Shown here one piece after another: positions 22,036-34,080 of a stretch of 64,000 nt of DNA; within the stretch, counting starts at the first letter, position 1, and each line of letters starts with the position of its first letter. Both the position numbers and the translations under genes were made by a program. This stretch comes from Phyllostachys edulis (taxonomy: Eukaryota; Streptophyta; Magnoliopsida; Poales; Poaceae). Under the pieces are notes generated by a model. It searched no databases. It was not told the DNA's origin and saw only the letters and a program-made list of their open reading frames with translations. The stretch covers positions 70,769,686 to 70,833,685 of the forward strand of contig CM070553.1 of the NCBI GenBank assembly GCA_036346405.1. The letters run 5' to 3'.

Positions 22036-25000
22036 TGTAACATCCCAATTTTCAGAGCTTTAAAAACCTTTTAAATAGTGTAATGAGAAAATTCATCATT
22101 TGGATTTATTTGAATTTAAATTAAAAAGCTTAATATTGGACTTTGTGTAACAAAACAATTTAATATGACTAAAGTCAACATGAACAATAGTCAAAACTAT
22201 TTTATTTGGATTCTATGAGCTTGGACATATTTTCTAGAATTTTCTGGAATTTTTCCAAGTTCATTTGCTATTTTCCATTGCTTATTTGAATTTCGGTAAT
22301 TTCTTAAAAAGAAAAAGCTATATAAATCTCCAAGCAATCATTGGTCCTAATCTCTCGGCCCAACTCCTTTCCCCGCCAAATTGACCCACTTGGCCCATCG
22401 TTTCTCGCCACGGATCAAGAACGGACGCTCGGATCTCACTTGCCCTCGCTCTCTTCTCTCTCGCTGGCGTGGGGCCGCTGCGCTGTCGTCGTCCCCGACA
22501 GTCTTAAATCTCCTCGTCGCTGCCGCGTCGCCATTGTCGTTGCTCCAAGTCCGTCCGACAATATCGCAATCGGCGTCGATTTTGTCTTGCGATGATCGCT
22601 TCTAGAAGCCCTATCCTCCCGGACTCATTCAAATGTTTTGAATTTCAAACTCGCCTTATCCCTCCTTTCTCGCGTTTTCGTTTTGGGTTGTTTGATCGCC
22701 GCCGCCATCGCATACTCGACATCCCCGATGCCTATAAAAGGGACCTCTAGCCTCGCCTTGCTTCCCTTTCCCAAATCCCCCACCCAATTTCCCCTTCCGA
22801 GCTCCTGCGCCGCCACATTCCCCATCTAGGGTTTCGCCGCCGCACCTCTTCGCCGTCACCAAATTGCACCGTCGCCGTCGCCGCCGCGTCGTCATCGAGT
22901 GCGCCATCGGGACCGCCATCACCTCCTCTACATCCGGACCGATCGCCGCCGCTTAAACCTCACGGACGCCCGTCCGACAAAACCCGAAGGTCTCCTCGCT
23001 CGACCTCGCCGCCGGCCACCACAGCCACCCCCAACCACCCGGAGCTGCACGAGAAGGTGCGCAATAGCCTCAGCAACACGCCCATAGCACCCACCCTCGC
23101 CGGCGACCACCGTAGCGCCGGTGACCATTGGGTCCCGTGCCGCCACCGCCGCCGCCGCGTCCTCGCCGACGTGGGCGCCAGTCACGTGCCACCTCGACCT
23201 CGTACTGCGTGTCATCCCGGTGGCGCCAGCGTCGGCGCCACATGGTTCGCCACCTCGGCCCCTCTCTGGTCGAAAGGCTCGGTGGGCTTGGTCCACTGTG
23301 GTAGGCCTCTAACATGTGGGTCCCACATGTCGATTTTCTTTATTTATTTCTTTTCCGAAAATCCTGTACGACGCCATGTCGATGTCATGTTTGGCGCAAT
23401 ATTCCGATTTTTCTGCTGAAAAATAATTCGGAATTCCAATAAATCCTATTTTTAGGGTTTTCTTTAGATTTAAACTTTGAAACTCCATATCTTTTGCATC
23501 CTAACTCCAAATCCATCCATTCAAATTTCTAAATTCATCTAAAATCCAGATCTATCTATTGGAGATTTTAATTATTTTATTGGAGTTATTTGCCTCTGTT
23601 ATTTATTTAGTTTGTTTGTTTGCCTTGTTTGCGAGTAGACTTGACGCTCTTTGAAAGAGTTGACGAAGAAGGACCTTTCCAAGATCAAGATCAATTCCTA
23701 GATCCTTTTCAAGGCAAGCTATACCTTTGACCATCTTGATTCCCAGTTTGCTAAATTATTTTATTTTAAATTACTGCATTATTAATTCAAGTAATTATTT
23801 AAATGATTTTGGGAGTAGATGTAAATGCCTAATTGTTATGCCATCCTTGTTAATTGCTATGTCTAAATTCTTTGTCGCCTTAGTTGATAATTAGTTGGTT
23901 AATATTGTAGCACCAACGTGGGTTGGTTAGAACGATTAGATTGCTTAGTCATGCCACGACTCATCTATTCATGTTTAGTTGCAATTATTAACCTGACTAA
24001 GTGAATATGCAATATTGTAATAATCTGTGTGTACTATGTGTCTTTGTGGCATATGTTATAATAAAATCAACCGGGTGGAAAAAGGATTTGGATTGAGGCA
24101 AGGGGTGGATACTGTGTGAATTGGTGGTCTATGTGGACTGTGTGGATAATATTAATCTGTGTGTCTATGTGGTTGGGTTAGCTGGAAGTCTTGCCTTGGT
24201 CGAGCTAAGGACCTCACCATGTGCGCTAAAGAACTGAGCTTCCTGTACGACCACATGCCTGTTTTGAGACGGGCCTAGCATAGTAAGATAAGGTATCTGA
24301 AATGCTCTGTTATAGTTAGTGCTAGCTACACTAATTATATCTTGTGGGTAAAGTGTACAAACTCGCAGAGTGTAACTTAATCTATTCGAATAGCAGCGTC
24401 ATGATCATGGACAATGCTCGGGATTTAACACTAGGGGTAGAATTTCATAAAAGCTGTAGGGAAGGGAGCTATGTGATTAAATCATCTAGCTATGTGAATA
24501 ACTTTGTTAGGGTCAGTGTGTGTCTTGTGAAATAACTTGTTAAAATTATTATTGTCTATTTGTTTTACCTACTTTCAATCTATTTAATTGTATTAAATTG
24601 CAAAAGTTGCATTTACGCAAAAGAACCACGTAATGCCTTTCTCTTGTAATAAGCCCGCATGTATACATTGCATTCTGTGGTGTGGCTTATAGTACGGTGT
24701 GTACTCACGCTTGTTTTGACGAATCAAGCGGAGGAGGAGTCTTCACCAGCTTACGAGGACGAGTTCATCGAAGGTGCCTAATCGTGAGGTCTTGATCCCA
24801 GTCGGTTGCCTGTGGTGAATCGATGGGATGCCACTACCGCTTCGCTTCACGCCGCTTATTTTCTCTGTTAGTTCTCTGCGTGGCTCAATAAATGTAAACT
24901 CGACCTTAAGGTCAAAACCATTATTTAATAATCAAAGTTATTCGTTTATGTTATATTTCGCTTGTATGGATCGATTTCCAGTTTTGTTAACCCTGTGTGC

Positions 25001-25067
25001 ACTAGCATGATCCTGGGCTAGTGCAGTAAACACAGAGGGTCCTGAATTGTAATTTCGGGTCCCGACA
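22036..25067 (+). mobile_element. Gypsy B 3' LTR (3032 bp)
   Basis: It matches the 5' LTR along its whole length. AT-rich parts (for example 23760-24060 against 15000-15300) are almost identical. CG-rich parts differ by many small indels. It ends GGGTCCCGACA, followed by TSD gtttt. Confidence 0.92.
22733..22740 (+). promoter_or_regulatory. TATA box of gypsy B 3' LTR
   Basis: TATAAAAG, in the same context as 13965 in the 5' LTR. Confidence 0.7.
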
Positions 25068-25072
25068 GTTTT
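25068..25072. repeat. Target-site duplication gtttt of gypsy B, right copy
   Basis: Matches 13254-13258 exactly and marks the return into copia gag. Confidence 0.9.
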
Positions 25073-25461
25073 CCACTTAGCCAAGAGTTGGCTACAGATT
25101 TGATTCTTGCTTCGCTTCCTGAAAGCTATGGGCAGTTCATTTTGAACTTCCATATGAACGGCTTAGATAAGAATCTCACCGAACTGCATATGATGCTTAA
25201 GACAGCAGAGGGCAGCATTAAGAAATGCAATCATGTGATGATGGTGCAAAAGAGTACAAGCTTCAAGAAGAAGTCTAAGACTTGGGTCAAGAAAAAGGGC
25301 AAGGCTAAAGTTTCGGATGAGATCCAAACTGACAAACCTAAACCCAAGACTAAGTCTGGTCCGACTCAAGAGAATGAATGCTTTTACTGCAAAGAACTAG
25401 GCCATTGGAAGAGGAACTGCAAGAAATACCGGCCGATCGTAGAAAAGGAATGGTGGGACTA
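25073..25461 (+). pseudogene. Copia gag, 3' part with zinc knuckle
   Basis: This continues the gag interrupted at 13258: ATDLILASLPESYGQFILNF, then LHMMLKTAEGSIKKCNHVMM and a basic stretch. The CCHC knuckle CFYCKELGHWKRNC is at 25379-25420. The frame from 25088 stays open for 124 residues to the stop at 25460. Joining the two halves at the TSD restores a typical Angela-type gag layout. Confidence 0.85.
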
Positions 25462-25479
25462 AAACTTCCACTACAGTAT

Positions 25480-25910
25480 TAATGTTATAGATATTTTTCT
25501 TGTCGACTCTTCCGTTAACTCATGGGTATTTGATAACGGATCGGTTGCTCATATTTGCAACTCGATGCGAGTCTAACAAGAAGTAGGATGATTGCAAGGC
25601 TAGATGGATCTTCGCGTCGGAATAAAGCAAAGGTTGCTGCATTAGCCGCCGGGACTATGCCACTACTTTTGCCTTCGTGATTTATTATGGAATTGAATAA
25701 TTGTTATTACGCTCCAAACCATTAGTAGAACATTATCTCTGCCTCATGTTTGATGGCGAGGGTTATAATTCATTATAGAGAACAATGGTTGTTCTATATT
25801 TTTGAATGAAGTGTTTTATGGCTATGCACCTATTTTGAATGGGTTGTTTATTTTAAATCTTGATAATGCATCACCATAATATTAATATCTGAAAAGGCTT
25901 CGCCTAATGA
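25480..25910 (+). pseudogene. Copia protease region, degraded
   Basis: FLVDSS and WVFDNGSVAHICNS near 25500-25562 match the copia protease. In other family members the active motif there reads D-T/S-G; here it is DNGS, so the residue after Asp is changed. The rest to the integrase is broken by frameshifts. Confidence 0.6.
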
Positions 25911-25917
25911 AATAAAT

Positions 25918-26650
25918 TCCACTTTTATTTGGCATTGTCGTTTGGGTCACATAAGTGAGAACGATGAAAAGGCTCCATAATGATGGAGCTCTAAACTCAT
26001 TTGATTTGGAATCATTTGAAACATGCGAGTCTTGCCTGGTCGGAAAGATGACAAAGACGCCTTTCACTGGTCGTAGTGAAAGGGTGCACGACCAGTTAGA
26101 ACTTGTACATACTGATGTATGTGGACCAATAAGCATGACAGCCAGAGGTGGTTTTCAGTACTTCATTACTTTCACCGATGACTATAGTAGATATGGTTAT
26201 ATCTACTTAATGAGGCACAAGTCGGAATCCTTTGAAAAGTTCAAGGAGTTCCAGAATGAAGTACAGAATCAACTTGGCAAGACAATCAAATCTTTACGAT
26301 CCGATCGTGGAGGTGAGTTTTAAGCCATGAGTTTGGTAATCATTTGAAACAATGTGGAATTGTTCCACGACTTACACCACCCTAAGACTCCACAATGGAA
26401 TGGGGTGTCCGAGCGTATCTTAGACCTTGTTAGACATGGTTCAATCAATGATAAGCCAATCGGATCTGCCATTGTATTTTTGGGGTTATGCTCTAGAAAC
26501 CGCCGCTTTCATTTTAAATAAGGTACCATCTAAATCAAGAGATAAGACACCATATGAGATGTGGACCGAAAAGTCCTAGTTTGTCTTTTTCTAAGGATTT
26601 GGGGATGTGATGTCTATGTTAAACGCTTGACGCCCGATAAGCTCACACCC
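25918..26650 (+). pseudogene. Copia integrase, frameshifted
   Basis: A GAG_pre-integrase/HHCC region is visible (WHCRLGHIS near 25931, CESCLVGKM near 26026). The rve core follows in segment 25955-26323: HTDVCGPISMTARGGFQYFI with the first Asp and LRSDRGGEF with the second. The frame breaks just after GGEF at about 26320. The third motif and C-terminal part continue in other frames (for example PYEMW near 26552). Confidence 0.85.
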
Positions 26651-27625
26651 AAATCGATAAATGCTTTTTAAAGGATATCCTAGGGAAATCAAAGGATATT
26701 ATTTCTACAACCGGAAGAAGACAAAGTTTTTGTTGCCCAAATGGTGTCTTTTGGAGAAAGAGTTTCTTTCAAAAGGAGTCATGGGAGAAAGGTGCAACTC
26801 AAGAAATTCGGAAACATTTGAAAGTGTTTCAACTCCTCTTGAACCTCTCATCGATGAACAAATTGTTGTTGAACACAGAGATAAGGCACCACCCCACGAG
26901 ATCTAAAAGGACGCGTCAATTGCCTACAAGGTATGGGCATGACGATTATTATTGAATAATGGTGAGCCTAAGACTTATGAGGAAGCGATGATGGACCCAG
27001 ACTCGAGAAATGGCTTGGAGCCATGAAATCCAAATAGATTCCATGAGAGAAAATCGTTTGAACCCGGTCGATCCACTTGATGGTGTCAAAACCATTGAGT
27101 GCAAATGGATCTATAAGAAAAGATTGATATGGATGGAAATGTTCACATTCATAAGGCTCGACTAGTCGCAAAAGGTTTTCGACAAGTTCAAGGAGTTGAC
27201 TACGATGAGACTTTCTCACCAGTAGCGATGCTTAAATCTGTTCGGATCATTCTAGCAATTGCTGCATATTTCGACTATGAGATATGGCAAATGGATGTCA
27301 AAACAAATTTCCTTAATGGAAACCTAGATGAGGATGTGTACATGACACAACCTGAAGGTTTTGTCGATCCAAACAATGCTAGTAAAGTATGCAAACTTCA
27401 AAAGTCCATTTATGGGTTGAAGCAAGCATCTCGGAGTTGGAATATACGTTTTGATGAGGAGATCAAAAGGTTTGGTTTCAATCAAGAACAAAGAAGAACC
27501 TTGTGTTTACATGAAGGTTAGTGGGAGCGCACTTGTTATTCGATCTTGTATGTAGATGACATACTACCGGTCGGAATGACATTCCAATGTTAGAATTGTT
27601 AAATCTTCATTAAGAAAAAGTTTCT
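26650..27625 (+). pseudogene. Copia reverse transcriptase, frameshifted
   Basis: The RT entry TIECKWIYKK lies near 27092. Segment 27129-27521 reads ARLVAKGFRQVQGVDYDETF and WQMDVKTNFLNGNL, where copia RTs usually have KTAFLNG. SIYGLKQASRSWNI follows. The catalytic YVDD motif can be read at about 27549-27560 in another frame. Several one-base shifts break it up. Confidence 0.88.
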
Positions 27626-27627
27626 CA

Positions 27628-28480
27628 ATGAAAGATTTAGGAGATGCAAGATATATCTTAGGAATAAGGATCTATAGAGATAGATCTAAGCGGCTAATTG
27701 GATTAAGCCAGGAAATGTACAAAGACAAAGTGTTGAATCGGTTCAACATGCAAAATTCCAAGAGAGGATTCTTGCCCATGGCACATGGCATTAATCTTAG
27801 CAAGAATCAGTGTCCTACGACTACTGATGAGCGAGACAAAATGAGTGATATTCCATATGCTTCGACCATTGGATCTATCATGTATGCCATGATATGTACA
27901 CGACCAGATGTATCATATGCTCTAAGTGTTATGAGCAGATACCAAGCTGATCCTGGTGAAGGTCACTGGACAGCCGTGAAAAACATTCTTAAGTACTTAA
28001 GAAGGACTAAGGATGTGTTCCTAGTTTATGGCGGTGATGAAGAGCTCGTTGTAAATGGTTACACCGATGCAAGCTTTCAAACCGACAAAGATGATTATCG
28101 TTCATAATCTGGTTTTGTATTCATTTTGAATGGAGGAGCAAAGGAGTCGAAAAGTTCCAAGCAAGAGACGGTTGTCGATTCCACGACGTAGGTCGAGTAC
28201 ATTGCGCTTCAAGCGCAAAAGAAGGTGTTTGGATAAGGAATTTCATTATTGAATTGGGAATGGTTCCGAGTGCCTCGAGCCCAATGGATCTCTATTGTGA
28301 CAACAATGGAGCCATTGCTCAAGCTAAGGAGCCTAGATCCCATCAAGTCCAAACACATACTCAAAGCGTTATCATCTTATCTGCGAATTGGTGGATAGAG
28401 GAGATGTTAAGATATGCAAAGTTCATACGGATTTAAATATTGCCGATCCGCTGACAAAGCCTCTCATACTGACCAAAGCA
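27628..28480 (+). pseudogene. Copia RT end and RNase H, frameshifted
   Basis: Segment 27628-28107 (159 residues, MKDLGDARYILGIRIYRDRS to YTDASFQTDKDDYRS) is the conserved copia RT tail and the start of RNase H. The Asp of YTDASF is catalytic. Later pieces are WISIVTTME near 28285 and ADPLTKPL near 28445. Stop codons come from small indels. Confidence 0.88.
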
Positions 28481-28534
28481 TGAGGCACACACAAGAGCTA
28501 TCGGATAGATACCTAAAATGATTGACTCTAGTGC

Positions 28535-28545
28535 AAGTGGGAGAC
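28535..28545 (+). promoter_or_regulatory. Polypurine tract of copia
   Basis: AAGTGGGAGAC directly precedes TGTTGGAAATATGCC, the usual PPT-LTR join in Angela-type elements. Confidence 0.85.
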
Positions 28546-29213
28546 TGTTGGAAATATGCCCTAGAGGCAATCATAGAGATGATTACATTTCATTATGTTC
28601 ATGACATTGATAATGTGTTATCTTGTTCCTAGAATAATATTGTTAATATTTATTATCAAGTATGTGACTTGGTTGTGAAACTCTATATTTACGCAATAAT
28701 TATTCTTATATTTATCCTCGGTCGTAAACATATGAGGACACATATGAATAGACTAGCATATGTATTGGTTGATGACTATGTTTCACGAGTCATAGATATG
28801 GAGATATCAAACCAATAATATGGACACATGTTAGAGAACATGATGTTGGATAAGACCCACCTTGAGGCACTATTGAGATTGTTATGAATCTATGTGTCAT
28901 TAGTTGGTCTCAAGCAATGATGATGTATAATCCTTAGACCGAGATCAAGATGGTTTCCTACATGTGTAAGAGCACGCTTAGGGGTTGCCAAACGCTACAC
29001 CAGAATCGGGTAGTTATAAAGGTAGCTTTGGGTATGCTCAAACATGGAGAGGAATGTGACTGGTCGGATATGGGATTTGCCCTCCTAACATAACAGAGAG
29101 ATGTCTCTGGGCCCCTCGTTGTGGTCGGATAAAGAAAGTGCATGGCCATGCCACTAGTAGTCGAAGTGTTCGACCACATAAGGTTATCTGATACTCGATC
29201 GAGAAAGTATTGA
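28546..29213 (+). mobile_element. Copia 3' LTR, truncated (first 668 bp)
   Basis: It follows the 5' LTR from 9941 to about 10608 and then stops inside GAGAAAGTATTGA. The next base belongs to a copy of the left flank (from 9101). This is not a normal LTR end. Confidence 0.88.
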
Positions 29214-30051
29214 TGCAAGTGCCCATCTTTACCACAATAGGTGCAATGAAATTTAACATAATTAGAATTCTTTTGAGATGACGAGCTAGCACCGACAACA
29301 TTAGCAGAAGAGCTTTGCACAAAACCAACAGATTTAAACACAGTTTGTTTTGGTTCAGATTTTACTTCAAATTTTCGTGTTCAAGAAGCTTAACAACCTT
29401 AGGAGGATGATTCTTGGCATGCTCAATAAAATTAGATTCTAGACCTTGACTTTTAACACTCACTTTTGACTTGTCTAGGATCATGTTCAAATTTTTCTTG
29501 CCAAAGGAAAATCTCTAAAGTGTCCCTAAGATACTCATTTTCTTTAGCTAGAGGGGACAAGTTGTGCACTTAATGATTCATTCACAGCTTTCTTAGAAGC
29601 ACTAGATCGAGCCAATTTTTCTTTTTCAGCAAACTCATTTAGTTGTCTGGTCAAAGCTTCTATCTCTATTGTAAGTTTAGGACAGTTAGAACAAGAAGCT
29701 ATCTCATGATAAAGCATCTGTTGGACTGTTTCTTGAGAAGTTAAACCCTAGCGGTACGACCGCAAAACAATAGCGGTAGGTCCACAAGGGCACAAAGGAG
29801 GTCTTCAAGGAGTCAAGGGAGGTTCCTTGGACTCTTAGGAGGTCCAATGGACAAGGAAGGTCCAAAAGGCTCAGAGGAGGTCTTAACAAAGGCGGTAGTT
29901 CCGAAGGAGCAAACGGCAGTACCGCCAAAGTAAGCGGTGGCACCGCACAGGCGCGAGGGAGGTCAAAGGAGCTCCACATGGACATAGGGAGATCCATATG
30001 GGCATAGGGAGGTCCGAGAAGGCTCAAAGGAGGACTTGACAAAGGCGGTAG
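29214..30051 (+). repeat. Direct copy of the copia left flank (9101-9940)
   Basis: The 838 bp match 9101-9940 with scattered small differences. They include part of the minus-strand Sirevirus gag with the start of its knuckle, the junction into the family-A-like LTR, and the TSD ggtag (30047-30051). The copy sits between a broken copia LTR and a complete one. Confidence 0.88.
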
Positions 30052-31585
30052 TGTTGGAAATATGCCCTAGAGGCAATCATAGAGATGATTACATTTCATT
30101 ATGTTCATGACATTGGATAATGTGCTATCTTGTTCCTAGAATAATATTGTTAATATTTATTATCAAGTATGTGACTTGGTTGTGAAACTCTATATTTCTG
30201 CAATAATTATTCTTATACGATCCCTGGTCGTAAACATATGAGGACACATATGAATAGACTAGCATATGTATTGGTTGATGACTATGTTTCACGAGTCATA
30301 GATATGGAGATATCAAACCAATAATATGGACACATGTTAGAGAACATGATGTTGGATAAGACCCACCTTGAGGCACTATTGAGATTGTTATGAATCTATG
30401 TGTCATTAGTTGGTCTCAAGCAATGATGATGTATAATCCTTAGACCTGAGATCAAGATGGTTTCCTACATGTGTAAGAGCACGCTTAGGGGTTGCCAAAC
30501 GCTACACCGTGAATCGGGTAGTTATAAAGGTAGCTTTCGGGTATGCTCAAACATGGAGAGGAATGTGACTGGTGGGATATGGGATTTGCCCTCCTAACAT
30601 AACAGAGAGATGTCTCGGACCCCTCGTTGTGATCGGATAAAGAAAGTGCATGGCCATGCCACTAGTAGTCGAAGAGTTCGACCATGTAAAGTTATCGATA
30701 CTCGATCGAGAAAGTATTGAATAGTCCATGGATGACACAACATCTCACCGAGTTCAACCGCACATCGTGAGGCAAAGGGAGTATACACGAGTAGGTCGCT
30801 CAGGTCGAACAGTAACAGACTGGTCGTATGGAGATACAAGCAAGTCGTAGACTGGTCGAACCTAATCACAGAGTGGTCAAAACCAAGTCGTAAGGAGTTA
30901 CGAGTTGGTCGTGACCACATACTGAACTGATCAGATCTGATAGGACCTGGTCGTAAGTGATGAAGACCTGGTCGAGATCATATTGCATTAAGGTTCGTCC
31001 GATATAATTTGTGTGTATTCGGAATCGATATGTTCGCTAGGAGCCGCTACGACTCGTGGTCGGAAAGGGTTTCCGAGTCACAACCGAACTACACATGAAC
31101 CTACAGGGTCACACACTTAATGGGTTGGAACAAACCAATACGAATACGATTCGTAAACGTGTCCGGATAGGATCCGTCACGAGCACTATATAAGGAGGTG
31201 CATGAGGCTGTTGGAAAGGATGCGAAAAACACCACCAAACCCTAGCCGCCATCTCCTGAGAGCTCACCGTGCGACTTGGTGCTAGCACACCGGCGCTCGG
31301 TTGTTCCTTCCTGGGCGTGTGGATACCGTGGAGGCGCTACTACGATTGTTGCGCTTTGAGGACGATCCGCGATCTTCACAAGGAACCGCAGACGTTCTTT
31401 GGAGGAGACGATTGACTCGACCACTACATCGACGCGCTCTTCGTTGGACCAGCCGCTCCAACCCTTCTTCCGCTGTTCTGCGCGTCTGTTGGTAACGATC
31501 TGTGATCATCTACTTGCTTGGCATCCTGGTTCGCGTGGTAGAAATTTTTGTATGTAGCTATCGTAGCCTACCCCGTGACCCAACA
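30052..31585 (+). mobile_element. Complete copia LTR, flanked on both sides by ggtag
   Basis: It is 1534 bp long, has TG...CA ends and is nearly identical to 9941-11477. It is bordered by ggtag at 30047-30051 and 31586-31590, exactly the structure of a solo LTR at the same target site. A TATA box lies at 31187-31194. Confidence 0.88.
31187..31194 (+). promoter_or_regulatory. TATA box of the complete copia LTR
   Basis: TATATAAG, same context as 11081. Confidence 0.65.
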
Positions 31586-31590
31586 GGTAG
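31586..31590. repeat. Target-site duplication ggtag, right copy
   Basis: Directly follows the LTR end CCAACA and equals 9936-9940. Confidence 0.85.
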
Positions 31591-32173
31591 TTCCGACACT
31601 ACCACAACGGTACGACCGGGGGTCGGAAATACCGAAACAGAGGAGGTAAAACCAAAGCTAAGTGCCACAACTCAAACGGTCGGTACGACCGCTAGAGGTA
31701 TGGCAGTAATACCTCGACCCGTGCTGAACCACCCTTGAGGGAGGTCCAGAGGAAGGGAAACAAGGCCAAACTTGGCTTTGAGACGCCAAAGGGTTTTAAA
31801 ACGCAAACCCGAGCTTGTTCCTCAGCAGGAGGTCCAAAACAAGGGGAGGTCTAAACAAAGGATGAGATCTAAATGGAGAGGGAGGTTTTAATCTCAAAGA
31901 GATTCAAACCAATAAAAGAGGTTTAAAGGGAGGTTAGATCAAGAGGCACACAGAGAAGCTTAGGAGGACAACCAGGCCAAAGAACACCAAAGAACAACAA
32001 GAAGCTCCAACCAACAGAGAACACCAACAAGGGACTTAGTTCAGGTTTAATTAGGTCAAGTTAAACTCTTCAACTTCCAAAATACCAAGTTAAGCTTGAA
32101 CAGGCAATTAAACCAAATGGTTCTTTTTGATTTTGAAAGCTGGCTAGAACTCTAGAATAAACGGGACGTTACG
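31591..32173 (-). mobile_element. Family-A-like LTR, reverse orientation, part 2
   Basis: Read on the minus strand it starts at 32172 with GTAACGTCCCG and contains AAAAAGAACCATTTGG, both shared with the forward LTR start at 33486. GGAGGTCC motifs fill the plus strand. It continues leftward at 9940 once the copia is removed. Confidence 0.7.
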
Positions 32174-33485
32174 GTGGTGGCGTGACCAAAAGTGCTATTT
32201 AGTGGACTTATCCTATGGTGTGACAGCGTTGTTTTGTCACGTTACGAGTGGTGGCGTGACCAAAGGGGTCAGAATTGGAAATAAAGTGCGCCGGGGGTTA
32301 GCTTTAAAATAAAAATTAAAAAGGGGTTAATTAATAAAAAAAAGTTCAAGGATAGATCGATGTTGCGTGTAGTATGATGGCATAGCAATGCATGTGATGC
32401 CATGTATTCTTTCCCTATGGTCACGTAAAATAGATGAATAGTATTGCAGCGTTCCCAGCTTAGTTCGTCTATGTATGACTATTAACTGATGTTTGCTATT
32501 ATGGTACTCTAAAAAAGGATGGTTCCGCAGACAAAGAAGCTGATTGATGAGCTTGGTGACATACGATACGATTATTTTGGGGTGTGTGCATAAAAAGGTA
32601 GTTTTGGGAGATTGGGTGGGTGTGGGATGACATAGTGTTTTTTGCTTGAAGTATCGAGGATTTCTATGTTGCATATTAGAATAGGCATCTTAATACTCTA
32701 CATTGTAGAAGTTGTCAGGTAAGATGGCACATACATCTTTGTTATTTGACTTATTTCTATTTTGGTGTGGTTTTGTGCCATACTCATGAATTGCTTTTTT
32801 GTTTGTTGTTGTCCATATAAATTATATCGTTTTCCATCCCTTACTTTAAACATTGACAATTCTGTAATTGTGAGGGTTCAATTGATATTTGGGCACAAAA
32901 TTGAGTTATATATACGTTTTTGTTGAAGTTCTTTCTTTTTTAAAAAAAATATATAAATCAAGTGGTAGATCTGTTGATTTGTTATACTAACTCCACTTGG
33001 TCCTTACTTTGAAGGTCTATATCACACCGCAAATAGGTGACTATAACCCAAAAAAGTTTCTAGCCATGGTCAATAGATTTCCTAGGGAAATAAACGAATA
33101 CTCCTAATCAAAGGCAGGGTTAAGATACTATAACATCAAGGAATTGACCTTTTCATAACTTGGATGACAGTTACTATGAGTAAACGGAGAATTTGGGTGG
33201 CACCCAACATTCATTTTTTCTTGTATCGATGTGTAGAACCATTGGTTCATTCACCTGAGACACCCAGTTCTTCATTTAGCATTATCTGTGTGCCTTTTGG
33301 ACTTATAGAACTTGACTCTAAATTCGTCTCTGAAACCTTTCTTCTAGAAATGCCTATTTAGTCATGTATGGAATGGTTAGTACTACTTTTGAGCGTAGTT
33401 TGTACCTATGGCTTGTAGTACTGACATTCCAATATTCTTCTCTTATTGTTGGATGTAGATAGATAAAGTTGTACGTGTTTGTACC
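32174..33485. other. AT-rich stretch without recognisable genes
   Basis: About 1.3 kb. Near its left end TGGTGGCGTGACCAAA occurs twice (about 32175 and 32249), each time preceded by CGTTAC. Otherwise I see no coding, LTR or transposon signal. Confidence 0.5.
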
Positions 33486-34060
33486 TGTAACGTCCCGTTT
33501 GTCCTGAGTTTTTGAAAATTTTCAAAATTAAAAAGAACCATTTGGTTTTGATGAGAGTTCAAAGCTTACTTGAGATTTTTTTTCAAAAGAAACTTTAAAT
33601 GACTAAACCAATCTTCAACTAAATCGGTTCGGTTTCATTTGGAGTTTGCTGGAGATTTTCCTTTTCTCTGTTTGCTCCGTGCTTTCCCTCGACCCAGTTC
33701 TATCTTTCTTCTTGGGAAGACCTCCTTGGTGCTTGGACCTTCCCCTAGTTCAGACCTCCTCTTAACCTCTCTGAACCTCCCCTTGTGCCCTTTGCTTGGA
33801 CTTTCCTTTAGTCGAGACCCCCTTCAGACCTCTTTGTTGGTTTGAATCTCTTGAGACCTCTTTGTTGGTTTGAATTTCTTCAGACCTCTTTGTTGGTTTG
33901 AATCTCTTTTCGAGGTTTAGACCTCCTTTTGATCTAAACCACCTTCTCTGTTTAGACCTCCTTGTGGTCTAGACCTCATTCTCTGTTTGAATCTTCCCTT
34001 GGTTTTGACCTCCCCTTTGGGTCACGATCACCCCCGAGGTGTTCCAAGCTCGAGTTTGTG
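33486..34060 (+). mobile_element. Family-A-like LTR, 5' part only
   Basis: It starts TGTAACGTCCCGTTTG and keeps AAAAAGAACCATTTGGTTTTG, then GACCTCC-rich sequence and TTTGTGTTTCAAAC as in 1-110. It ends where the 692-bp tandem repeat begins. It lies head-to-head with the reverse copy ending at 32173. Confidence 0.65.
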
Positions 34061-34080
34061 TTTCAAACGTCCAAGCTCGA

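Larger units (their letters stand above)
13259..25067 (+). mobile_element. Full-length Ty3/gypsy chromovirus, family B (11.8 kb)
   Basis: The element has two 3.03-kb LTRs, PBS, an upstream extra frame, gag, protease remnant, RT, RNase H, integrase, chromodomain-like end, PPT and a 5-bp TSD. The pol order RT-RH-INT and the C-terminal chromodomain-like region place it in the chromoviruses. LTR length and the TGTAACATCC start suggest the Tekay/Del lineage (RIRE3/RIRE8-like). It sits in the copia gag. Frameshifts in every domain make it non-autonomous as read. Confidence 0.92.

Noticed and set aside
32174..33485. Possible gene between the head-to-head family A fragments
   Set aside because: No frame over about 115 residues, no motif and strong AT bias.
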